NCBI RefSeq assembly: GCF_001640805.2
Contig: NC_066850.1
Span: 6,806,556-6,870,555 of the forward strand
DNA length: 64,000 nucleotides
Reading direction: 5' to 3'
Source of the DNA: Lates calcarifer
Taxonomy: Eukaryota > Chordata > Actinopteri > Centropomidae
Below the pieces are notes generated by a model. The model saw nothing but the letters and a program-made list of their open reading frames with translations. It did no database searches and had not been told where the DNA came from. This document shows, piece after piece, positions 44,065-55,480 of this stretch. The position numbers and the translations under genes are program-made. Each line of letters starts with the position of its first letter. Within the stretch, counting starts at the first letter, position 1.

Positions 44065-44300
44065 GTGGTAATTTTGCAGCTGCTCTTAAATACTCTCTGA
44101 AAATGGTGGCAAAAGTGATTTAAACTGAAAGAAGTAAGCGAGGCGGAGCACCTTCCATTTGACATCATCAAACCGGAAGTCCCATGTGGTAATTTTACAG
44201 CTGCACTTGTCTACCCTCTGAAAATGTCGGCACGAGTAGGTTAAAGTGAAAGCAGGAAGTGGAGTGATCAAACCCGAAGTCTGCATGTGGTCATTTTAAA
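44065..44300. repeat. Imperfect tandem duplication, about 100-120 bp units
   Basis: GTGGTAATTTTGCAGCTG at 44065 recurs as GTGGTAATTTTACAGCTG at 44186, and GTGGTCATTTTA begins a third unit at 44287. Both full units contain CTCTGAAAATG near the start and TCAAACC(C/G)GAAGTC near the end. Unit 2 lacks about 20 bp. Confidence 0.85.
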
Positions 44301-45941
44301 TGATAAATTAGTCTAAAATGTTAGGATATTTAACTTACTGTTATACATAACAACGAAAATCAGAAATTCCTTGAGTGTTTGGCAATTGTTTGAAAAATAA
44401 CTGAAACATCATGCAAACCAAATGCAAATTAATTTTCTGTTGATTGACAAATGAGTAACCCACTAATCCTTGCAAATCAAGATAAAGAAAGCGTCAAAAT
44501 AACACTGTGTGATTAAGTCAAAGACAAGTTCCAATTTATCTTTACAGCATACTCTAAGACTCTAAGACTCAAACATCCATTCGATGTAAATTAACTTATC
44601 TATTTTATTCCATGGGTGGTAAAACTCTTATTCAACCCTGAAAAGATGAAATGTTTTAGTAGGAGAGATATTTGACATCTTCAATCTGATTAAACAGGAA
44701 GATGAAAAATTCTTCCATCAATCAGATTAGACGTGACAGTGGCAAGGTCCCTCTGATTGGATATTTAACCACTGACAGTGATTGATGAGTCATCATAAGC
44801 AGAATCACCCACTGGTGGCGGCACCTTTGGGTCGATTCCTCCTCAGATGAAAACACCAGCTGAATTGTGGGTAGCCACGCCACGGACATCAGCGGTGGGA
44901 ATAAATTGGGATGGGTCGATTGTGTTTAAATCTGAATCTTTATTTAAATGTATTCATGGAAAATGACAACAGCAGCTCTCGTGTTGTAAATGAAAATACC
45001 TAGGCGGCCTCTGCATGTACTTACTCAGCTGAACACAGACAAACAGACACAGACACACTACTGCTTACCCCTACAGGTCATTTCATTTCAGCGGTAAGGG
45101 ACAGCTTAACATCCACGAGCTTAACTGCTCCCTGCACAGCCACCTCAGTACAGCCAGTCGCAAAACTCCCCCTCCCCCATACACATGGATTTGACACAGC
45201 CGCAGTGGAGTACAATGTAAGTACTTAAAATCAGAAAAAGTATGTTTGTTAAGTAACTGTTTCAGAGTGAATCATCATATTTTATAACCAAAATATTGCT
45301 CTAGGGGATACTGATGAGCAATGCAAAATAATATACTACAGTATGTGAAGAATATAATGGGTTTTTGAGTGGCTGCCTGTGTGTGTTGCAGTGCAGGGGT
45401 GAGTAACAATTTTCAGAGCAACAATTAGTTCATTATTCTGTGAGAAATATTTAATCTGTTCTGTGCAATCTTTCACGTTCTCCACACGACTGAGAAGTTT
45501 CAGCAAATGAGTGAAACAGATTGCCTGTGAATTCTAGCTCTCATAAGTCACAAGTTTTCTCTCTTCAAAAGGACCAAAAACTACAGCAGGGCTTCGGGTA
45601 TCTGGCAGAATTATACACGAGGCAATGAAACACTGCGGTTTCTGATCCCGTCACATTAGACACATCATTGAGAAACGTTTTTATTGTAACCAAATCCTCT
45701 AGTTAATTTTCAATATCTAATGTCCTGATGGGCTGTGGCTGCATCTGGTAATCCACAGTGATGTGATTGGTGAACATCTCAATATAGTGACCTATTTTCT
45801 AGCAAGTTACCACGGCTGGCATGCCAGCATGGCTTAACTGATCATATAAACCCGTAACTGGATGGTCTCTTGTGTTGCAATAATGTAATTTGTGCTGCTG
45901 TTTTGGTGGATGAGTATTTATAACTGAACAGAAGCAGAGGG

Positions 45942-45948
<7 letters not shown>

Positions 45949-45984
<36 letters not shown>
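45949..45984. repeat. (GT)18 microsatellite
   Basis: Uninterrupted GT run. Confidence 0.97.
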
Positions 45985-45986
<2 letters not shown>

Positions 45987-47270
45987 TGTCTCCTCTTTCC
46001 CTGGTGCATGTGGAGATGCATGTGGACATGTCTCCGTGTGTTTGTTTCCATGTAGTGACGTGTAAGACAAACACAGCTTCAAGGAGGAGAGTAGCTTGTC
46101 CCTTTATTGTATGTGGCGTTGTCATGGCAACACAACAGGAAGCAGTGCGCCTGTTGAGAGGATGTAACCCCTGTGATAGCATCAAAAGTGGCATCAGTCA
46201 CTCACAACTCTTTCGGTGTCTCCTTTCTCTCTCTCTCACACACACACACTACATTGATCTAAATTGATCTTAAAAAAAAAAAAAAGAAAAAAAAACTCTG
46301 CTGAAAGAGTCAACTTTGATCCAAACACTCTCCACATTACAGGACACATGGTTATATATATCTGGATACAGGTCTACTGACACGAGACAACCCTGGAAAG
46401 CAACAGGAGTGTGTCCTCACTGGGACACGAACGTAACAGGATAGGGGGGGAGCTGTACGTACCCTTGAGCACAAAACACTTTATAAATAACTAAGAGACA
46501 CATACCCACGGCTCATTAACATTATCATTCCAACACACAAGTATGTACACGCACACACACACACTCAGAGGACATTCAAGATATTAATAACTGTCAACAT
46601 GTGTAATAAGCAGGAGCGTGCACACACACACACGGAGAATCAATGTGTTGGTATATGAGGCCCAGACACAAACAAACAAACCACTCTCCATAGACATTAA
46701 TATGTACAGGAAAGCTGTGATGCCAACTGTTTTCCCAGAGATTTTCAGACTAAAATGGATTCGCTTTGGAGATTTAAATCTAGGCCTACTTTAAGATTAA
46801 TGTGCAATTTGAGGATTTATAATATGAAGCAGATCAATACTCAATATCAACCAGGTTGGATCAAGAATTTAGAAATTCTACTTTTAACTGTATGAATGTA
46901 GTCACACATGCCAAACAAAGAGCGTTTCTTTAGTGATTAATGTCGCTATATGTGTTCTCATATATACATAATATTGCTATTCATTACAAAGAGTCAGCAG
47001 AGTGTAAGGTATAGATGGCAGTTTCTTAACATTGACTTTCCACTTAGCTGCTGTGTAAAAGGAAGGTAACATCTTTCATACTTTGTACAACAGTAAGACC
47101 AAGGCCACTACTACCATAGGGAAGGGAGAGACAGAGACAGAAGCAGAATAATAGAGGAAAAGAGTGAGAGAAAAGGCTGGTTAAGGCAGAATTTGGTTAG
47201 TTCAACTCAACCACTGTGACTGAAAGAATGTCGATTTGGAGAAAAAAGGGGGATGTAGGAATGTAAAATT

Positions 47271-47325
47271 GGAGGGATGAGGGCTGGGGCAGGGGGTGTG
47301 GGGGTGGGGTGGGGTGAGGTGGGAT
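47271..47325 (+). other. G-rich run, strong G-quadruplex candidate
   Basis: Consecutive G3-G5 tracts (GGGG, GGGGG, GGGGG, GGGG, GGGG) are separated by 1-4 nt on the plus strand. It meets the usual G3+N1-7 pattern several times over. Confidence 0.65.
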
Positions 47326-47909
47326 CAGTTTGTTGCTGCGTAATCAAAAATGAATGCCCCTGTGAGTAGCAAGTAAACACCAGTCTCAGTTTACATTCTG
47401 AATTGAGTGAATCGAATGTGAATTGACCACAACCACAACAAGCACCGATGTGTGTCTCACCCCCGTGGTGAAATGGGAGATGAGAACTGGCAAGGACAGG
47501 GGTGCAGCTGGGGGATTGGGCAGGGGTGGCAGATGGGTGAGGGAGAGACAAATGGCAGACAGTGTGGAGGTGGAGGTGCATCATGGTCATAATGTAGGTG
47601 ACTGAAAATAGACAGGGTTCTTCGACTTCAACAGATGCAGGTCGTCTCACTGAGAAAAGACATCCAAACATGAAAGAAACACTCTTTTTTTAGTTGTGAA
47701 ATGAATGTGTAGGACAATGTCCGTCAAACAGAGTGTGTGTGTGTACAAGTGCGTGTGTATTTTACTCATGAACTGAATACATTTTAAGGACACAAGAATC
47801 TGGTATATTACACACAGATATTAAAGACCTCTAAAGAGTGTTATTTTAACAAACCAGACTGCAATAGCTGTGAAAATGTTTAGTCATCTCAAATGAGGGT
47901 GAAATCTAA

Positions 47910-48155
47910 AATGTATTTTCATTATTAATAAATCTGCTGATTTATTTTATTTTTCTAAATCAACCAGTTAACTATTAAGTCTACAAAAAGTAAGAAAGAA
48001 ATGAATAAGATGCAATTTGTTAGTCTTCTTTTTTTTCCAAAAGCTTTTTGTTTTATTTTTCTTAAAAATGGCTTTGACAATGAGTCAGTTATCCAGATTG
48101 TTGCAGAGGTATTTTCTGTTAATTAAGTAATCTGCTAATTGTTTCAGCTTTATTT
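47910..48155. mobile_element. Decayed copy of the repeat seen at 8155 and 50036
   Basis: TTTTCATTATTAATAAATCT and AACCAGTTAACTATTAAGTC at the left, with GTAATCTGCTAATTGTTTCAGC at the right, resemble the ATCGATTAA family, heavily diverged. Confidence 0.4.
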
Positions 48156-48171
48156 AATCTTTCATGGTCAT

Positions 48172-48219
48172 TTTTCATGATCTTTTATGTGTTTTTAAAC
48201 CCACGAAAGATCATGAAAA
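48172..48219. repeat. 14-bp perfect inverted repeat with 20-nt spacer
   Basis: Arms TTTTCATGATCTTT (48172-48185) and AAAGATCATGAAAA (48206-48219) are exact complements. Confidence 0.85.
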
Positions 48220-49559
48220 GAGAAGAATGCAAGCGGCAATATAACTTAAAGTATATACTTTGAATTTCCATGTCTTTGATTGCAATTCATATATAAATTT
48301 GGTTTATAAAACTAGACCAAACTATTTGCTATCAAATAGTGCAGCAATAATAACTTCAGGTTTTGCCATTGAAACACATTTTGCTGTGTTCAGACCACCA
48401 TGTATTTTTTTGGATAATCGTGTAAGGATTTGCTTGCATGTGTTTTAATGTCTGTGTTTGCACATAAAGATTTTTCAGGGAGAACTGATAGCTGATGAAC
48501 TATGCCTCAGTATCAGGGGTATCAGATTAGTGAGATTCCCCAACCTGATTCATCTTCATTCCTTCAGTTACAGCTTGCTGCTAATACTCCATTAGGGATT
48601 CAGCCCTCTGTCGTACATTCTTTGTGGGCATATTTTAAATTTCTAACTCAAATCCAATTTCCGTATAAGGAAAAAATGCAGGTGACCAGCAGACTATGCG
48701 TGTGTTTTATTTTTTTTTTGTGTGTGTGTGTGTGTGTGTGTACAGTAGGTCTCTGGGGGTCTGTCCTGAACTGACCCTAGTTTAGTGATAACATCATTAT
48801 TCTGCAGAGCCACTACCTCCACCAGCCAGCCTGCCGTTTCCAAGGCAATGAACAGAGCCACTCACATTCCACCTCAAACGCATTACAAGATGTGTGTCTG
48901 TGTGTGTGTGCCATATGTTGTCATGGCCACTGCACTTACAGTACATGTGAATGGTAGTATCTGTTTATAGTTTGTATGAGGGAATGCCTTCGTATGCATG
49001 TGCATGTGTCTGCAGTGGTCAATGAGTCCGTATTTTTCAAACTCTTGTATTTTCTCTGTAATGCAGAAAGGGTAAATACTTATTTGCATATGTGTGTCTG
49101 TGTGAGTATGACTGTCTAATGGAGGGGAAGCGAGGGGAAGTCTGTAGCAACCAGAAGCCAACAGATTCACAGAGCCTCAGGACAGGAGTGAAAACACACA
49201 CATACACACACACAAACACGCATAAATGCAATCACATTGCAGCTGCAGAAATACACAGTACAGATAGTATGTAGTACATTTGTGTGACTACCCCCATCCT
49301 CCCTCTGTGCATGCCTGTCAGCTGCTGATACAGGAATTTAGACGACATTTTACAAGCCACTGTGCTGACACTGAACATTTTCCACTCAAAAACATTTTTA
49401 ACCAGGTCTCAAATTAGGGAGAAACCAACCATAAGTATATTTCTCTGTGCGTGTGTGGGGCTGGAAGCTCCTGCGAGGTCTCCAGGTAATGAGAACCAGG
49501 CCAACTCTACTCGGGTAATGACTGCCGAGATATTGTGCTCCTATTATACACTTGCCTTG

Positions 49560-49890
49560 GAATCTTTATGATGGATTTAATTGGATAGAACAGGCAGGAG
49601 GAATGTGTGTGTGTGTGTGTGTGTGTGGCTGTGTGTGCTCGCAGGCTTCCTTTACAGCTGTTTGGGTGGTTATTGATCAGCAATTAACTGCAGCTAAATT
49701 GCTAGAAATAGGCTGTGGAGCCCTGCGAGGCAGACTTATGTTCAGTTGGGGAAAAAAGCAAATATGATGCAAATTAAATGCTTGTAAGTCTATTTAACAT
49801 CTAATAAATAAGGAAGTTAATCGAGTTAAATTGAAGTTCACACGATTTGGTGACTGCTGAGTCACAGAAATGAGATAATGCAAATTTGAA
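49560..49890. promoter_or_regulatory. Candidate enhancer with two POU octamers and a MARE-like site
   Basis: ATGCAAAT octamers lie at 49767-49774 and 49878-49885, with TGCTGAGTCA (Maf half-site plus AP-1 core) at 49855-49864 between them. The block is rich in TTAAT and TTAATT cores. A (TG)n tract interrupts it at about 49603-49627. Motif evidence only. Confidence 0.35.
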
Positions 49891-50035
49891 AATGAATTCA
49901 GAGTAGGAATAGGAGAGTGTGTGTGTGCGTGTGTGTGTGAGGGGAGGGGAAGGGCTTGGGTTTAATGTGTATTGACAGAGTTGTCACGTGTGTGAGAGAG
50001 ATAGCACAAGACACTGCATACAAAAAGTGTGTTTA

Positions 50036-50335
50036 GAGCTGCAGCAATTAGTCGATTAGTCAACAGAAAATTGATTAACAATAATTTTGATAACTGATTA
50101 ATTGATTAAATAGTCATTTTTAAAGCACAAATGTCAAACATTTCCTGGCTCCTCCTCTAAAATGTGAGGATTCGAGGCTTTTCTTTGTCACATATGACAG
50201 TAAACTGGATATCTTTGGGTTTTGGGCAGTTGGTCTAAAGTCATCTTGGGCTGTGGGATATTATTAATATTAATATTTATACTATTTCTCAACATTTTAT
50301 AGACAAAACAATTAATTACTGAAGTAGCTGATAAG
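50036..50335. mobile_element. Dispersed repeat, best-preserved copy of the ATCGATTAA family
   Basis: It begins GAGCTGCAGCAATTAGTCGA and continues with TTAGTCAACAGAAAATTGAT, AATGTGAGGATTCGAGGC and ACAGTAAACTGGATATCTTT. It shares order and motifs with the 8155 copy and resembles a common teleost nonautonomous repeat. Confidence 0.72.
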
Positions 50336-51959
50336 AAAAAATTGCATTTTGCATGTCCCAAATCTTCACAGATGAACTAGAACAGAACAGAAGTAACACA
50401 TTCCTTTTGATAAAACTCACAGTCAAATTTGCATCCAAACAATAATACCTTGGAGAAAAGGAGGAGACAGAGGGACGAGATAGAAATAACAAGGGATGAC
50501 ACAAGAGTTTGTCCAATTGTCTCTCAGTGACAACATCAGCTGCACATGATACAGGTCGGCTTTCGTTGAGCAATGGAAACATGATGTAAGGGGCAAAGGC
50601 CAAGCAGCATGTGCGTGAGTGTGTCATGGTGAGTAGAGGGAAATGTGGACAGGCAACAACAACAGACATATACTGTGTGTCTGAGACATCGTAAAGCAAG
50701 TCAGAGTAGATGGCAATGAATAGGAAAAAAAGATGAGTGTGATTAAATATCAAAGGGAAACGGGTGAAAATTTAGATCCGGGAGTGGAGCTCAAACTAAA
50801 TTAAATGGCACTTTCTGAGACTTGCAAAGACAGCACAACTCCGGGTGTGTTTGCTCAATGACGTCAACTCCACACAAAGAGCTTGGGAGTCACGGTGGGA
50901 GCAGACAAGACTTGCAATGTCCACAACACTGAAAGTAAACACAAAGCTGCCTGTGTTCAAGAGGAATGAGGCAGAGCAACTGTAAAGCAGTGTGACAGAT
51001 ATATATCGACAAGACTAACAGGTGCGGACCTACTGTATTTTGGCTACCAGGGGTCCAACCGGATAAATGCCTGAGCCCCAGTTGGCTTTCAGGATTGCAC
51101 ATGCCAGGACAACATTCAAAAATATCCCAAATCTTAAAGTACTTCTCATAATAAAATTGAGAGTGAATAGTGAAAAGACCATTGTAAACTCGGTCCTTAC
51201 AAATAATGTTTACAGAAGGCTAAGAAGATAGAAAAATGGTAATCTTAAGGACACGTCTTTTGTCTGAACTCATCACGAATACTGGTACACAAACTGCAAT
51301 TTCAAACCATTTGATGTGAACAAAAGCAGCTTCTTCAGCTTCAGGTGATGGCAAACATTCGCCCTTGGAGATTCTTTAGTGCACATATACTGTATGTACA
51401 AAGACAAAGCGTTCTTTCAAAGCTATCACAATAAACGTATGATTATTTTCCATTCATGCTATCTTGGGCTTGTAGCATTGTAAATATTAGTTGATACAAA
51501 CAATGTACTGTATGTGTATTTAGGAGTGGGTTTGTGTCATCACACTGGAAGTACATGTTCATCTGTGTATCAGCTCTCTCCATGTGTACATCCTCTCTAT
51601 AAATGCTGTAAATGAGAAGGCGATGACTGGTCTGCAAACAAGTAGACAGCAGGTAGGAAAAAGACACATACCCAAGGTTGGGCTACAGCCAGGCATGCTG
51701 GGATTGTTGAGTCTCTGGGCAAACAGATGTCCTTCCAGAGCAACTGTGGCAATGACTATGCTGCTTAGTGAGGAAAAAATGTGCGAAAGAAAGTGAGAAA
51801 AGCAGGGAGGAAGTGATAAAAAAATACACATGGGAGTATGTGATGACAATGTGTCGAATGCCAAGAGGAATGGACGCACATATATTGCTCACTCCATTTT
51901 GAATGTAATGGATGTTTTATCCTCAAAAGAATAGGTGCTCTCATGGCTGTAAGGCAAAA

Positions 51960-52265
51960 GTGAAGCTACAGCAACAGCTAGCTGGTGTTTCCGTTTCTCT
52001 GTTAGCTAGAAATACTCCTGCACGTTTCTCCTTTAAAACTACAGCCTGACATTTTGGTTTTTGTATGCATTACACAAATGATATATATGTTAATAACTGA
52101 GCTTTTGAGGTGCTTATAGGCAGATTTGTTTTGTTACCTTTGGAAAGAACTAGCTCTGTCCTAAGTCTTTGTGCTAAGCTAAGCTAACCAGCTGCTGGCT
52201 GTCGCTTCATATTTACTGTATAGGGATGAGAGTGCTAACTTTCTTCAAGAAAGTGAATACATTTC
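51960..52265. mobile_element. MITE-like repeat, copy D (right half preserved)
   Basis: AGTCTTTGTGCTAAGCTAAG then CTAACCAGCTGCTGGCTGTC and CTTCATATTTACTGTA match the right half of the family at 31253. The left part (CTGACATTTTGGTTTTTGTA and so on) looks like a distinct left module. Confidence 0.7.
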
Positions 52266-53779
52266 AATCTCTCACTTATACTAATTATTATTAGTTATAA
52301 TCAACTACTCTGTTTGTTTCCACTAACTGAATAATTAAACCTTTCAGTACTATACCACTAACATATAGCCTGCTTTCAGTTCCAACATCTTTACATACTA
52401 TATCTGCTCTGTCATCTTTTGCACAATCGATAAAGAAATCTCTGATCTCCTGTGTTGATTGTAATAAAATCCCCCAGTGTCAGATTTTGGCCATGTAGTT
52501 TTTGCTGTTTGCTGTCTGGGGAACTTTTCACAGATTTAGTTTGCAAACTTCAGGCTCAGCAATTTCTTCAGGGACAAGGTTTATATAAGTAGAGAAAAGT
52601 GGATAGGGAAAAACTGCAGAGGATTTTAGATTCAATTTGGGTGGCAGATCTGTGAAGATGCAGCCCGTGGCAATGTCCTGTGGGCCTCCCACACAGCCAG
52701 AAGCCAACGAGCTGTGTAGGAGTGAGATAGACTGATTGAAATTCGCCTCAAAGCGCCGCTCTGCCCTTGCTGACATGCAGAGAGTTGACTTCGTCCGATT
52801 ACTTTATGAGGTGAAAAGAACAGGCTGCGCTCACTTTCACTGGACTGTTATGTACTGTTATTTTACTGACTGATGCTGATGCGTCTGCCTTGATCTGTGG
52901 GATGCAGTGTGTGTTTCTGTGGTGGGAAAGAATATGAGAGACATACAGAGGAATATACAGAAAAAAAACAAGACAGAAGAGAGAGAGGATACCAGTAATG
53001 GCAGGAAGCAAGTAGAAGGAGTATTTTTAAGACTTTTGCTGGGTACTTTTAAAGGAAATTTCTCAACTGGGACTGATTTTTGCAGGATGTTCTGTACTTT
53101 AACCTACAAAAAACATATTCAGCTGCTTTTGGCTGCCTGACTGACAGGCCAGTGATTCACTCTTACTCACAGGAAGGCTGTGGCAACTGTAATATGGCAG
53201 GAAATAGTTTGACATGGAATTACATTTTTGCAACAGAAGATTTCTGAAGACATACATTACATTACAGAAACTCTCCTTTCATGGTTGGAATACACTGCCG
53301 CTTGGACCTGTCACTCCTGAAACAATTAGAAATGTGAAATAGATGTTCCTGTGACCAGTGAACCTCATTAACTTTGTTTATTATCATACGAGGTAGTTTA
53401 CCTGATCTCACAGTGACTGAATGAAAAGCTCATTTTCTGTGCTTTGCTCAGTCAGTTCCTCTACCTCGCCAACTGGGAATAATCTAATTTCATCCCTCCA
53501 GTTTATTTATTTTCTCTCAAATACAGAACATAAACACCTTTTATTGGGTCTAGGGAGTTCATAGAGGGCTCCTAATAAAAGTATGGTTTAGATTAGAGCA
53601 CCGTGTGTGAATGTGTGTGTGTGTGTGTGTGAGAGAGAGAAAGAGAGGGAGACAGAGATGGCACAGCTGATTCTATCACAGGGTCTACTTCCTCTCCACA
53701 GGCTTTCTGCTTCCTGTTGTGTTGCCATGGTGCTGCATACAAAAGAGGACAAGCTACTCTTCTCCAGGAAGCCATAAAT

Positions 53780-53895
53780 AATTGATTGGCAAGTGGCTTA
53801 ATCAGCCCTGAGGCTGCCTGGCAATTCCACAGCTAATTCCACAGCTGGCTATAAATAACTCATTACGCTAATTATGGTATGTGAGCACAGAGCTA
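53780..53895. promoter_or_regulatory. Candidate enhancer with an exact 12-bp tandem repeat
   Basis: AATTCCACAGCT occurs twice back to back (53823-53834, 53835-53846), followed by an E-box CAGCTG (53842-53847), CTATAAATAA and GCTAATTATG. AATTGATTGG and TTAATC cores lie to the left. It is clean, non-repetitive DNA otherwise, and reads like a developmental regulatory element. Conservation is not tested. Confidence 0.35.
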
Positions 53896-55094
53896 GCCTG
53901 CGAGCGCAAACACAGTCAAGCATGACTACTGTGGGTTCAAACACGGTGTCCGTATGGCGATGTTCAAGTTACAAACCTCCATCAGCAGCAGCAGCCGCTG
54001 CTGTTAGTTCTCCAGCTGAGATAAAGCAGTGAGAGGAGTTACTTTCACTTGTGCCTGGAAACTTTTTGAGCCTAAATATCTGCCTTCCTTGTGGTCCCGG
54101 CCGAAGATTATGTTTAGATTATGTTTGTGGCAGATTACTGTTTACTAAAGATAAACTGTGCAGATCCCCTTATGCTTGACAAGGACGTTGAATGTGATTC
54201 CCCATGACATCGACCTATCAGGACTCTCTAACCATGACAGGCATCTCCTGCTGTGACTTTGACACATCTCAACACCACTTTCATTTTGATGGAGCCTGTC
54301 TTCCAGATGGCCAGCGGTGACAGGAGGACTCAGATGATGGTAAAGTAGAGGAAGAAGCACTTAAGAGACCTGGGAGAGGTCTCACTCCTCTGGGCAAAGC
54401 AATAATGACCTTACTGTCTCTGTCTATGTCAATAGCACTCTAGTCTATTTCAATCACATCCAGACTTCCTGCTAATGACAGGAAGTGCTGATAATGCACA
54501 GGAAAGAGTCACAAACCGCACTGTGAAAGCTGCATTTTGGTAAACGCTCATGCCTTCAGATGTTTATTGCCTGCTGCAGACTCACAGAGAGATGCAGTAC
54601 AAAACTTGCTGACGTCAACCGCCAGGTTTGACGGACGGTTAAGGACGGTATAAGCGATCAATTCAAAAGGCAGCACACGAACACACACACAACCTTTTAG
54701 CACAGTTAGTTCCTGGGGGTAAAGTGTTCCTTAATGGAGACCCTCTATTATAATCTGCTACCACTAATGCAGTTTTTTTTTCCACCGAAACACAAGAAAC
54801 ACTCTCCACTATTCATCCTTCACTCTTTCTGTTCATTTAGCCAAGTTCCAAAAAAGGAAGATTTAAGGATCTCACTGCAGAATCTCTTAACTCTTAAAGA
54901 GTGGCCCAGGAACACAGTGTACTGTGTGGGGTAATGGTCTCATGGGACAGGCTATAACAAGTTTGGCTGTGAAATGCCAGCAGGTTTTCTAACCATGTAG
55001 AGAAGATTATGTCAAAGAGGACTCCTAGCTGATGGGTTGACTTAAGTATAACTATTATTGAGTTAATGCACTAATGCTGTGGCTTCAGAAGTGG

Positions 55095-55480
55095 AACCAC
55101 TTTGGTCCAGACTGAAATAATTCAACAACTATTGAACTGATTGCCATGAAAGGTGGTGCAGGTATTCAGTGTCCACTGAGGATAAATTACATCAATTCTG
55201 ATCATCATATTATTTTTCATCTAGTGCCACCAGCAGGACAGATTTTTCCTTTATTTAGCCTTATTCATGTTGGCCACATGGTGAATCCTTATCTTTCACC
55301 AGCACATTGCTATTTTTGGTTCAGAATGAAATGCCTCAACAACCACTGGATGGGTTGCCATGAAATTTGGTGCAGACATTCATGGTCCCCACAGGATGGA
55401 TTATAATAATTTGGTGATCCCCCGCTCTACATGTAACACCATCATCAGGGCAAAATACTAGGACAAATACTCATGTTTAT
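55095..55480. mobile_element. Dispersed repeat with internally duplicated 'CAACAACTATTGGATGG' unit, copy 1
   Basis: A unit of the form AACTATTGAACTGATTGCCATGAAA...GCAGGTATTCA...TCCACTGAGGAT occurs at about 55125-55185. It recurs as CAACCACTGGATGGGTTGCC, GCAGACATTCATGGTCCCCA and CAGGATGG at about 55335-55400. Related units lie at 63238-63475. Confidence 0.65.

Noticed and set aside
45799..46194. 131-codon minus-strand frame
   Set aside because: It includes a Thr-His repeat from the GT microsatellite and has no recognisable domain.
47207..47671. 154-codon minus-strand open frame, proline-rich
   Set aside because: Its proline/threonine-rich part is the complement of the G-rich run at 47271-47325. 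There is no domain, splice context or similarity.
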